From positions 18,277-82,276 of the forward strand of contig JAVKIY010000002.1 in assembly GCA_031459235.1 (NCBI GenBank): DNA of 64,000 nt, read 5' to 3'. This document shows, piece by piece, positions 23,551 to 31,483 of this stretch. The translations under genes were made by a program, and so were the position numbers. How positions within the stretch are numbered: position 1 is the stretch's first letter; the number at the start of each line of letters is the position of its first letter. The DNA is from Fervidifonticultor_A tertius. GTDB lineage: Bacteria > Sysuimicrobiota > Sysuimicrobiia > Sysuimicrobiales > Humicultoraceae. Under the pieces are notes generated by a model. That model was not told the DNA's origin. It saw nothing but the letters and a program-made list of their open reading frames with translations, and ran no database searches.

Positions 23551-25971
23551 TCACGGAGCGAGATTCGCCGCCCCTGTGGCCGGGACCCCCCGGCGGGCGT
23601 CAGGCCCGCGCCGTCCCTCGGCGGCGGTCAGCAGCGCGGTCAGGCACGGTGGCGTGACCGGGTAGCGGGCGATGCGCGCCCCGGTGCCGGGCGCGACGCC
23701 GTCGAGCGCGTCGGCGATCGCGTTCACGACGGCGGCCGGGGCCGCGATGGTCCCACCCTCGGCCATGCCCTTGTGGCCGCCCGGGCTGATTGGAGACGGT
23801 GTCTCCAGGTGCGCCAGCACGGCGGGCGGCACGTCCCGGACGGTCGGCAGCAGGTAGTCCATGAAGGTGCCCGAGAGCAGCTGCCCGCTCTCGTCGTAGA
23901 CGAGCTCCTCGAGCAGCGCGGCCCCGACGCCCTGCGCCAGCGCGCCGTGGAGCTGGCCCTCGACGAGATTCGGCGCGATGAGCGGGCCGCAGTCGTGGGC
24001 GATCCAGTAGCCGAGGAACGAGACCGTGCCCAGGTCGCGATCCACCTCCACCGCCGCCACGTGCACCCCGGCCGGGAAGATCCAGTTGGCGGGCGTGTAG
24101 GTGGACTGCGCTTCCAGGCCCGGTTCCATCTCAGGCGGCAGCCGGTGGGCGCCATAGGCCTCGCGCGCGATCTGGGCCAGGGTGAGCGCGCGCTGCGGGC
24201 TACCGCGCACCCGGCAGACGCCGCCGGTCAGCTCGACGTCCTCGACGCGCGCTTCGAGCAGGTGCGCCGCCAGCCGCAGGATTTTCTCCCGGACGCGCTT
24301 TGCGGCCAGGAGAGTGGCGCTCCCGCCCATGACGGCGCCGCGGCTGGCCGCGGTGCCGTAGGCGCTGTAGGGCGCGCGGTGCGTGTCGCCCAGCACGACC
24401 GTGACCCGTTCGGGAGGCAGGGTGAGCACCCGCGCCGCGACCCGCGCGAGCGAGGCGCGGATGCCCTGGCCGAGCTCGATGACCCCGCAGAGCACGGTCG
24501 CGTCGCCGTCGGGCTCCACGCGAACGACGGCGGTCTCGTATCCGCCCTGCAGGTTCCCCAGCGCGCCCATCAGCGGCGAGGGCCCCATCGCCGTGTACTC
24601 CGTGTACGCCGACAGGCCGATGCCGATCAGGCGCCCGGCCGCACGCGCCTCGGTCTGGGCGCGGCGAAGCGCCGCGTAGCCGGACAGCGCGAGCGCCCGG
24701 TCGAGCAGCGCCGGGTAGTTGCCGCTGTCGTAGACGAACCCGCCCGCACTCCGGTAGGGAAACGCCTCGGGCGGCAGCAGGTTGCGGCGGCGCACCTCCG
24801 CCGGATCGAGCCCGAGCTGCCCCGCGGCCATGTCCATCAGCCGCTCCATCACGAACGTGGACTGCTGCATGCCGAAGGCGCGGTACGCGCCGAACGGCAT
24901 CTTGTTGGTGACGACGACCTCGACGCGCGCCCGGTAGTCCTCCAACCGGTAGGGGCCGGGGAGCATGAGCCCGGTGACGAAGATGGGCGCGACGCCCTTG
25001 GTGTGCAGATGGGCGCCGGCATCCCCGCGCACGCGCGCCTGGAGCGCCACCAGCCGGCCGTCGGCGTCGAAGCCGGCCCGGGCGCGCACGCGCTGCTGGC
25101 GCGCGTGCACCAGGCTCAGGTAGTGCTCGCGGCGGTCAGCGATCCACCGCACCGGCCGCCGGAGCCGTCGAGCCAGCAGGCAGACCAGCACCTCTTCCGG
25201 GTAGTAGTGCAGCTTTGCGCCGAAGCCGCCGCCCACGTCCGGGACGATCACGCGGATCGCCGCCTCGTCCATCCCGAGGACCTCGGCCAGGATCGTCCGG
25301 TACTGGTGCGGGGCCTGGGTGGAGACCCACAGCGTGAGTTCGCCGGTCGCAGGGTCCACCGAGGCGAGCGCCGCGCCGCCTTCGAGCGGCGAGGCGGTCT
25401 GGCGCGGCAGGTCGAACGTCGCCTCGACCGTCACCGCGGCCGTCCGAAAGGCGGCGTCCGGGTCGCCCCGCCCGACGTCCCGCCACGCCACCAGGTTGTC
25501 GGGCCAGTCCTCGTAGAGCCGCGGCGCCGCCGGCGCCAGGGCCGCGTCCACGTCCACAACCGCCGGGAGCGGGTCGTAGTCCACAGCGACCAGGGCCGCG
25601 GCGTCCTCGGCCACGTACCGGTCTGCGGCCGCCACCGCGGCGACCGGTTGCCCGGCGTAGCGGACCCGGTCGGCGGGGAGCACAGGATAGCCCGTCTGCC
25701 GCTGGCCCGCCGGCCGGAAGAGCACAGGGAGTTCCGGGAGCGCGCGCACGTCGTCGGGGACGAGCGCCGCGGCGACCCCCGGCAGGCGGAGCGCGGCCGA
25801 GGCGTCCACGCCCCGCAGGCGGGCGTGCGCGTGCGGGCTGCGGACGATCGCGACGTCCAGGGTGCCCGGCAGGGCGAGGTCGGCCACGTAGCGTCCCCGC
25901 CCGCGCAGGAGCCGGGGATCCTCGGGCCGCCCGACTGTCTCGTCGTGCAAGGATGAGCGCACCGGCGGCAT
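23551..25971 (-). CDS. Xanthine dehydrogenase-family Mo-cofactor subunit (third)
   Basis: An 806-residue large subunit, full length for the family. It opens with RPEDPRLLRGRGRYVADL, the standard N-terminus, then RSPHAHARL in the hammerhead domain. Mo-domain motifs are DVGGGFGAKL, FGAYRAFGMQQSTFVMERL and the active-site Glu in GGHKGMAEGG. The AYRCSFR loop of true CO dehydrogenase is absent. It starts the six-gene minus operon 26 bases before the livK-like gene, so import and oxidation of one substrate are probably coupled. No small or medium subunit is adjacent. Confidence 0.88.
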   Translation of the reverse strand: MPPVRSSLHDETVGRPEDPRLLRGRGRYVADLALPGTLDVAIVRSPHAHARLRGVDASAALRLPGVAAALVPDDVRALPELPVLFRPAGQRQTGYPVLPADRVRYAGQPVAAVAAADRYVAEDAAALVAVDYDPLPAVVDVDAALAPAAPRLYEDWPDNLVAWRDVGRGDPDAAFRTAAVTVEATFDLPRQTASPLEGGAALASVDPATGELTLWVSTQAPHQYRTILAEVLGMDEAAIRVIVPDVGGGFGAKLHYYPEEVLVCLLARRLRRPVRWIADRREHYLSLVHARQQRVRARAGFDADGRLVALQARVRGDAGAHLHTKGVAPIFVTGLMLPGPYRLEDYRARVEVVVTNKMPFGAYRAFGMQQSTFVMERLMDMAAGQLGLDPAEVRRRNLLPPEAFPYRSAGGFVYDSGNYPALLDRALALSGYAALRRAQTEARAAGRLIGIGLSAYTEYTAMGPSPLMGALGNLQGGYETAVVRVEPDGDATVLCGVIELGQGIRASLARVAARVLTLPPERVTVVLGDTHRAPYSAYGTAASRGAVMGGSATLLAAKRVREKILRLAAHLLEARVEDVELTGGVCRVRGSPQRALTLAQIAREAYGAHRLPPEMEPGLEAQSTYTPANWIFPAGVHVAAVEVDRDLGTVSFLGYWIAHDCGPLIAPNLVEGQLHGALAQGVGAALLEELVYDESGQLLSGTFMDYLLPTVRDVPPAVLAHLETPSPISPGGHKGMAEGGTIAAPAAVVNAIADALDGVAPGTGARIARYPVTPPCLTALLTAAEGRRGPDARRGVPATGAANLAP

Positions 25972-26049
25972 GAATACTGTTCTCTACAGCAGACGCCGCC
26001 GACTCCCCTCCTGCGCGGGTGCGGGCACGGCGCTGCGCGAGGGGGACGC

Positions 26050-27042
26050 ATGAGGCCCGGCAAGCTGACCGCGCGCGACCTGCGCGAGCGCATCTTTCCG
26101 TTCCTCGGCCGCCGCGACGATGTGCTGGTCCACGCCACCGTGGGTCAGGACTGCGCCATCCTGGACTTCGGCCCGTCGGTGTGCGTCGTGACCACCGATC
26201 CGATCACCGGGGCCGGCGAGCACCTGGGTCGGCTGGCCGTGCACGTCGCCTGCAACGACCTGGCGACCACGGGTGCCGAGCCCGTGGGTCTCCTGCTCAC
26301 GCTCCTGCTGGCCGAAGCGACCGCCGAGGCCGACCTGGAGGCGATCATGCGCGAGGCCGGCGCCGCGGCCAGGGCGGTCGGCGTGGAGATCGTGGGCGGC
26401 CACACCGAGGTGACGCCCGGTCTCCCGCACTCGATCGTGGTGACCGCGGCCATCGGCCGCGCGCCGCGGGACCGCTACGTCTCGGCCTCCGGCGGTCGGC
26501 CGGGCGAGGCGCTCGTGCTGACCAAGACCGCGGGCATCGAGGGGACGGCCATCCTGGCCGCGGATCTGGCGGACCGGCTCCGCGGCACCGTGGACGAGGC
26601 CACGCTGGCCCGCGCCCGCGCGTTCATCGACCGGATCAGCGTGGTGCCCGACGGCCGGATCGGCGCGCGCTTCGGGGCGACCGCGATGCACGACGTCACC
26701 GAGGGTGGCGTGCTCACCGGCGCGTGGGAGCTCGCCGACGCCTCGGGCTGCGGGGTGCGGCTCGACGCCGACGCGGTGCCGGTGGCGCCGGAGACGCGGG
26801 TCATCTGTGACGCGCTGGGGGCCGACCCGCTGGCGCTGATCAGCAGCGGCGCGATGCTGATCGCGGTACCCGATCCCTGGCCGCTGCAGACCGAGCTCGC
26901 GCGCGCCGGCATCGCCTCGGCCGTGATCGGGACGCTGGTGGAGCGCGAGCGGGTGGTCACGCGGGACGGCCGCACGGCCGAGCTCGCGCCGCCGGACCGC
27001 GACGAGCTGTGGCGGCTGCTGGAAGCCGCCGGCGTGGGGTGA
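26050..27042 (+). CDS. AIR synthase-related protein (HypE/PurM-like fold)
   Basis: A 330-residue protein with a GAGGGGGAC ribosome site before ATG 26050. The N-terminal ATP-binding half contains GQDCAILDFG, VVTTDPITGAGEHLGRLAV and VACNDLATTGAEP, with the Asp/Asn pair typical of PurM, HypE and ThiL. Further on are EIVGGHTEVTPGL and the C-terminal AMHDVTEGGVLTGAWELA. These enzymes activate an acyl or carbamoyl oxygen with ATP. No hydrogenase, purine or thiamine gene is near, so the exact role is open. This HypE-like stand-alone subfamily is common in bacteria and archaea. Confidence 0.85.
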   Translation: MRPGKLTARDLRERIFPFLGRRDDVLVHATVGQDCAILDFGPSVCVVTTDPITGAGEHLGRLAVHVACNDLATTGAEPVGLLLTLLLAEATAEADLEAIMREAGAAARAVGVEIVGGHTEVTPGLPHSIVVTAAIGRAPRDRYVSASGGRPGEALVLTKTAGIEGTAILAADLADRLRGTVDEATLARARAFIDRISVVPDGRIGARFGATAMHDVTEGGVLTGAWELADASGCGVRLDADAVPVAPETRVICDALGADPLALISSGAMLIAVPDPWPLQTELARAGIASAVIGTLVERERVVTRDGRTAELAPPDRDELWRLLEAAGVG

Positions 27043-27050
27043 CCGCCGCC

Positions 27051-27079
27051 TTGCCCGGCCGCGGTCCCGCCGGTATACT
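27051..27079 (+). promoter_or_regulatory. Sigma-70-type promoter for the SBP5 gene
   Basis: TTGCCC (27051-27056), a 17-base spacer, then TATACT (27074-27079). The predicted transcript starts near 27086, leaving a leader of about 30 bases that holds GGAGGGA (27104-27110) before GTG 27116. The match and spacing are close to consensus. Confidence 0.7.
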
Positions 27080-27115
27080 GCAACGCAATACCGAAGCGAC
27101 CCTGGAGGGACCACC

Positions 27116-28678
27116 GTGAAGATGCTGCGCGGCCTGCTCGGCGCCGCGATCATGCTCGTGCTGGCCCTGGTTCTGGTCCTGCCCACCGAGGGGCAACCCC
27201 AGCCGCAGCCCCGTCGGGGCGGGGTGCTGCGCATCGCCCACATCGGCGAACCGCCGACGCTGGACTGGCACTGGTCGAGCGGCGCCATCGTCAGCCATAT
27301 CCTGAACAACCTCTACGAGGCGCCGGTCGCGATGGACAGCAAGTTCCAGGTGCGGCCCATGCTGGCGGAGCGCGTGACCATGAGCGCCGACCGGCTGACC
27401 TACACGTTTGCGCTGCGCCGCGGCGTCCGGTTCCACCATGGCCGCGAGATGACCAGCGACGACGTGCGGGCGTCGCTCGAGCGCTGGGGCCGCGTCAACT
27501 TCCGCGGGCGCATCGTCTTCGCCAACGTGGCCGCCGTGTCGAACCCCGACCCCTACACGGTGGTGCTGCGGCTCAAGGAGCCCTACGCGCTGCTCCTCGC
27601 CGACCTGGGCTCGTTCCAGTCGCCGGCGGCGGTCTACCCGAAGGAGGTCGTGGACGAGGCCGGCGCCACCGGGCCGATCCGCCGATTCATCGGCACCGGG
27701 CCGTACCGGCTCGCGGAGCGGGTGCCCGACCGTCACATCCGGCTCGAGCGGTTCGACGGCTACGCGAGCCGGACCGAGGCCGCCGACGGCAATACCGGCC
27801 AGAAGCACGCCTACCTCGACGCCATCGTCTTCATCCCGGTGCCCGATCTGTCGGTGCGCATCGCCGGCACGCAGCGCAACGAGTTCCAGTTCGCCGAGCA
27901 GATCCCGAGCGACCAGTACGACCGGCTGCGGGGCGACCAGAGCCTGGTGCCCTACGTCGCGACGCTGCCGTTCTGGAACGCGGCGATCTTCAACAACCGC
28001 CAGGGCCTCATGGCCAACCCGAAGGTGCGCCAGGCGTTCCAGGCCGCGCTCGACCACGGCCCGATCATGCAGGCGGCGTTCGGCCCGCAGCGGTTCTGGC
28101 GCCTGGACGCCGGCATCATGCCCAAAGAGCACCCGATGTACACGGACGCGGGGAAGGAGTACTACAGCCCGAACAACCCGCAGCGCGCGCGGCAGCTCCT
28201 CCAGGAGGCCGGCTACCGCGGCGAGCCGGTCCGGTACATGACCACCACCGAGTTCCCGCACCAGGCGGTCTCCGCCCAGGTGGCCAAGCCCATGCTCGAG
28301 CGCGCGGGATTCGTCATCGACCTGCAGGTGAGCGACTGGGCGACCATCGTCAGCCGGCGGGTGCGGCCCGAGCTGTGGGACGTCTTCAGCACGCAGATCG
28401 CGTTCTTCCCCGACCCGGTGTTCCAGGTGCCGCTGCAGCACACGTGGCCGGGCTGGTGGAGCAACCGCGACGGCATGGCGATGATGGAGCTGCTGCGCCG
28501 CCATACAAACCCCCGCACGCGCTACGAGATCTGGCAGCGGCTCCAGCGCACCTGGTACGCGGACGCCGGGTCGATCAAGTTTGGGGACTTCTTCGAGATG
28601 CACCTGCACCGGCGCGAGCTGCGCGGGTTCGTCGAGAACCCGACGCACACGTGGTACAATGCCTGGCTGGAGCGGTGA
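27116..28678 (+). CDS. ABC transporter substrate-binding protein, family 5 (peptide/nickel type)
   Basis: A 520-residue exported binding protein. GTG 27116 follows a clear ribosome site and promoter. A signal peptide covers about residues 1-28 (LGAAIMLVLALVLVLP), with no lipobox Cys. The mature part opens RRGGVLRIAHIGEPPTLDWHW, then YTFALRRGVRFHHGREMTSDDV, the SBP-bac-5 signature region. Family members feed Dpp/Opp-type transporters with peptides, sugars or metal chelates. No permease or ATPase gene is next to it, so it must work with a transporter coded elsewhere. Confidence 0.9.
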   Translation: MKMLRGLLGAAIMLVLALVLVLPTEGQPQPQPRRGGVLRIAHIGEPPTLDWHWSSGAIVSHILNNLYEAPVAMDSKFQVRPMLAERVTMSADRLTYTFALRRGVRFHHGREMTSDDVRASLERWGRVNFRGRIVFANVAAVSNPDPYTVVLRLKEPYALLLADLGSFQSPAAVYPKEVVDEAGATGPIRRFIGTGPYRLAERVPDRHIRLERFDGYASRTEAADGNTGQKHAYLDAIVFIPVPDLSVRIAGTQRNEFQFAEQIPSDQYDRLRGDQSLVPYVATLPFWNAAIFNNRQGLMANPKVRQAFQAALDHGPIMQAAFGPQRFWRLDAGIMPKEHPMYTDAGKEYYSPNNPQRARQLLQEAGYRGEPVRYMTTTEFPHQAVSAQVAKPMLERAGFVIDLQVSDWATIVSRRVRPELWDVFSTQIAFFPDPVFQVPLQHTWPGWWSNRDGMAMMELLRRHTNPRTRYEIWQRLQRTWYADAGSIKFGDFFEMHLHRRELRGFVENPTHTWYNAWLER

Positions 28679-28695
28679 TGCGCGGGGCCCGTCTG

Positions 28696-28724
28696 TTGCA
28701 CCCCGCACCCCGGGCACCTATAAT
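28696..28724 (+). promoter_or_regulatory. Strong sigma-70-type promoter of the ycf45-like/tmk/darA/holB operon
   Basis: TTGCAC (28696-28701), a 17-base spacer, then a perfect TATAAT (28719-28724). The start point would be near 28731, giving a leader of about 143 bases before GTG 28874. The -10 box lies about 40 bases after the SBP5 stop. Confidence 0.78.
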
Positions 28725-28812
28725 AAGAGGTGAGTGATCGAGCAGCGCCCGAGCATCGCTTGAGTCAGCGGACGCGGTTCGCGCCGCAGCGCACACCGGA
28801 CGGTACGACCTC

Positions 28813-28845
28813 GAGGGGAGCCCGCGGGTTCCCCTCCATCTTTTC
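28813..28845 (+). terminator. Attenuator-like hairpin in the leader of the ycf45-like operon
   Basis: GAGGGGA (28813-28819) pairs with TCCCCTC (28830-28836). The inner GCCC/GGGT extends the stem to about 10 pairs around a 4-base CGCG loop. CATCTTTTCC follows, a short T-run. It lies between a strong promoter and the first gene, so premature termination is possible, but the T-run is weak and no competing antiterminator was worked out. Confidence 0.35.
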
Positions 28846-28873
28846 CGGGCCCGCGCGCCGGGAGGGGGCCCCC

Positions 28874-30412
28874 GTGGCCGGACGCCAGATCCAGATCACC
28901 GACAACCTCGACCTGCTCCTCGACGTGCTGCCGCCGCACCTGCGCGCGGCGCTCGAGCGCCGCGGCGCCACCGACCAGCTGCTCGAGGTCGTCCTGGACC
29001 TGGGGCGGCGGCCGGAGGCCCGGTTTCCCAACGACACCCTCGTCCTCGACGACGCCTACGTGGACCGCGCAACCCTCAAATACATCACCGATCGTGTCGG
29101 CGCGTTCGGCAAGGACAATCGCGCGGGCATCGAGCGCACGCTCCACCGCATCAGCGCCATCCGCAACCGGCAGGGCGAGATCATCGGGCTCACCTGCCGC
29201 GTGGGCCGAGCCGTGATCGGCACCGTGGACATCGTCCGCGATGTCATCGAGTCCGGCCGCTCGATCCTCCTGCTCGGGCGGCCGGGGGTGGGGAAGACCA
29301 CGTTGCTCCGCGAGGCGGCGCGCGTGCTCGCGGACGAGCTGCGCAAGCGCGTCGTCGTGGTGGACACGTCCAACGAGATCGCCGGCGACGGCGACATCCC
29401 ACACCCCGGCATCGGCGCGGCGCGCCGGATGCAGGTCCCGGTGCCCGCGCTCCAGCACGCGGTGATGATCGAGGCGGTCGAGAACCACATGCCCGAGGTC
29501 ATCGTCATCGACGAGATCGGGACCGAGGCCGAGGCGCAGGCGGCGCGCACCATCGCCGAGCGCGGGGTGCAGCTCATCGCCACCGCCCACGGCAACACCC
29601 TGGACAACCTCCTCCAGAACCCGACGCTCTCGGACCTGGTCGGCGGCATCCAGGCCGTCACGCTTTCCGACGAGGAGGCGCGACGCCGCGGCACCCAGAA
29701 GACCGTGCTCGAGCGCAAGGCGCCGCCCACCTTCGACGTCGTCATCGAGATCCAGGAGAAGGACCGCCTGGCGGTGCACCACGACGTCGCGACGGTGGTG
29801 GATCGCTACCTGCGGGGCGTGCTGCCGCGGCCCGAGCTGCGCACCCGCACCGAGGCCGGCGAGGTGCAGATCGCCCCGCCCGCGCCGGCGGCGCCGGGCT
29901 GGGCGCCGGAGGGGCCCTTCGCCCCGCCGCCCCCGGAGGACCGCGGGCGGCCGGGCCGGCGGATCCTCCGCATCTACCCCTACGCGGTGAGCCGCAACCG
30001 GCTGGAGCGCGCGATCCGCGAGATGCACGTGCCGGCCTACATCGTGGACGCTTCCGGCGAGGCGGACCTGGTCCTCACCGTGAAGTCGCAGGAGCGCCGC
30101 CAGCCGATGCGGCTGCGCGACGCGGCCAGCCGCGGGGTGCCCGTCCACGTCCTGCGCAGCAACACCGGTGCACAGATCCAGCAGTTCCTCCGCGAGCACT
30201 TCGACGTGGATGAGGGCCCCGACCACGAGGCCGCCCTCACCGAGGTCGAGCGCGCGATTGCCCAGGTGTTGGCCTCGGCGCGCGCCGTGGAGCTCGAGCC
30301 GCAGAACTCGTACATCCGGCGCCTGCAGCACCAGCTCGTGCAGCGGTACGGCTTGGCGTCCGAGAGCAAGGGGGACGAGCCGTTCCGCCGCGTGGTGATC
30401 TACCCCCGGTAG
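28874..30412 (+). CDS. Ycf45-like R3H-domain P-loop ATPase
   Basis: A 512-residue protein from GTG 28874, which follows GGAGGGGG; the open frame runs back to 28730 in the leader. The N-terminal SpoIIIAA-like ATPase has Walker A LGRPGVGKTTLLR (about residues 134-146), VVDTSNEIAGDGDIPH and Walker B VIVIDEIGTEAEAQ. A proline-rich linker (about 335-360) leads to a C-terminal region ending in an R3H-type nucleic acid-binding domain (RRLQHQLVQRYGL). The family is widespread in cyanobacteria, plastids and other bacteria; a single-stranded nucleic acid function is likely but not established. It heads an operon with tmk, darA and holB. Confidence 0.85.
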   Translation: MAGRQIQITDNLDLLLDVLPPHLRAALERRGATDQLLEVVLDLGRRPEARFPNDTLVLDDAYVDRATLKYITDRVGAFGKDNRAGIERTLHRISAIRNRQGEIIGLTCRVGRAVIGTVDIVRDVIESGRSILLLGRPGVGKTTLLREAARVLADELRKRVVVVDTSNEIAGDGDIPHPGIGAARRMQVPVPALQHAVMIEAVENHMPEVIVIDEIGTEAEAQAARTIAERGVQLIATAHGNTLDNLLQNPTLSDLVGGIQAVTLSDEEARRRGTQKTVLERKAPPTFDVVIEIQEKDRLAVHHDVATVVDRYLRGVLPRPELRTRTEAGEVQIAPPAPAAPGWAPEGPFAPPPPEDRGRPGRRILRIYPYAVSRNRLERAIREMHVPAYIVDASGEADLVLTVKSQERRQPMRLRDAASRGVPVHVLRSNTGAQIQQFLREHFDVDEGPDHEAALTEVERAIAQVLASARAVELEPQNSYIRRLQHQLVQRYGLASESKGDEPFRRVVIYPR

Positions 30413-30419
30413 CGCGGCG

Positions 30420-31097
30420 ATGACCCCGCCGCTGGCCGCCGGGCGCGGCCTGTTCCTCACCGTCGAGGGGCCCGAGGGTGCCGGCAAGAGCACCCACGCG
30501 CGCCGCCTCTACGAGACCCTGCGGGTGGAGCTGCCGCTGGTGCTCACGCGCGAGCCGGGCGGGACGCCCCTCGGCGAGGCCATCCGGGCGGTGCTGCTCG
30601 ACGAGCGCCACCGCGGCATGAGACCCGAGGCCGAGATGTTGCTCTTCGCCGCCAGCCGGGCCCAGCTCGTCGCGGAGGTTATCCTGCCGGCGCTGGCCGC
30701 CGGCACCTGCGTGCTCTCCGAGCGGTTCGTGGACGCGTCCATCGCCTACCAGGGGTACGGCCGGGGCCTGCCGGTGGAGCTGGTGCGGCGAGTGAACGAG
30801 GTGGCGACGCAGGGGCTGCGGCCCGACCTGACCTTGTTGATCGACATTGAACCGCATCTGGGCCTGCAGCGCGCGCGCGGCGCCGACGGGAAGGACGCGC
30901 CGGCGGGCCGCGGCGACCGGCTGGAACAGGAAGACGGTGCGTTCCACGCGCGGGTCCGCGAAGGATTCCTCGAACTGGCACGCGAAGACCCCGGGCGATT
31001 TGTCGTCGTGAACGGCGCGCTGCCGCGCGACGACGTGCACCGCGCGCTGCTGGAGGCGGTCAGGCGCCTGCTGCGGGACCGCGGCTGGTCCCGGTGA
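30420..31097 (+). CDS. tmk: Thymidylate kinase
   Basis: Phosphorylates dTMP to dTDP for DNA synthesis in the cytoplasm. The 225-residue protein has the P-loop VEGPEGAGKSTHARRL, the dTMP-site TREPGGTPLGEAIR with the DR-type Arg, and SERFVDASIAYQGYGRG. The lid region is LQRARGADGKDAPAG. It starts 7 bases after the R3H gene stop. Length and motifs are standard. Confidence 0.95.
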   Translation: MTPPLAAGRGLFLTVEGPEGAGKSTHARRLYETLRVELPLVLTREPGGTPLGEAIRAVLLDERHRGMRPEAEMLLFAASRAQLVAEVILPALAAGTCVLSERFVDASIAYQGYGRGLPVELVRRVNEVATQGLRPDLTLLIDIEPHLGLQRARGADGKDAPAGRGDRLEQEDGAFHARVREGFLELAREDPGRFVVVNGALPRDDVHRALLEAVRRLLRDRGWSR

Positions 31098-31140
31098 GGC
31101 CGGCGGTGCCTGCCCGGCCGCGCGACGGGGGGTGCCGCCG

Positions 31141-31470
31141 ATGAAACTGGTCCTCACCATTGTCCAGGAGAAGGACGCCAATCGGCTCATCGACGCCCTC
31201 AACGAGGCGAACATCCACGCCACCATGCTGGCCAGCACGGGCGGGTTCCTGCGCGAGGGAAACGCTACCATCCTCACCGGCGTGGAAGACCACCTGGTCG
31301 AGACCGTGCTCGGCGTCATCGGCCGTGTCTGTCACCGCCGCGAGCAGCTCATGACGCCGATCCCGCCCGTCGTGGAACCCGTCGACTCGTACGTGACGTA
31401 CCCCGTGAAGGTCGAGGTGGGCGGGGCGATCGTGTTCGTGCTGAACATCGAGCGCATGGAGCGCGTCTAA
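31141..31470 (+). CDS. darA: Cyclic-di-AMP receptor DarA (PII-like, YaaQ)
   Basis: A 109-residue PII-like signalling protein. It opens MKLVLTIVQEKDANRLIDAL and has STGGFLREGNATILTGVED, the family's c-di-AMP-binding segment, then a long loop (REQLMTPIPPVVEPVDSYV) before the last strand VFVLNIERME. ATG 31141 is preferred over 31132. In Bacillus subtilis yaaQ also lies between tmk and holB, so order as well as sequence supports the call. It implies that the organism makes c-di-AMP. Confidence 0.92.
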   Translation: MKLVLTIVQEKDANRLIDALNEANIHATMLASTGGFLREGNATILTGVEDHLVETVLGVIGRVCHRREQLMTPIPPVVEPVDSYVTYPVKVEVGGAIVFVLNIERMERV

Positions 31471-31483
31471 CCCGGGGGGCCGC

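Noticed and set aside
28731..28873. T-box or ydaO-type riboswitch in the ycf45-like leader
   Set aside because: The leader is too short for a standard T-box, the conserved GGTGG.ACCGCG-type antiterminator sequence is absent, and I could not match c-di-AMP riboswitch motifs.
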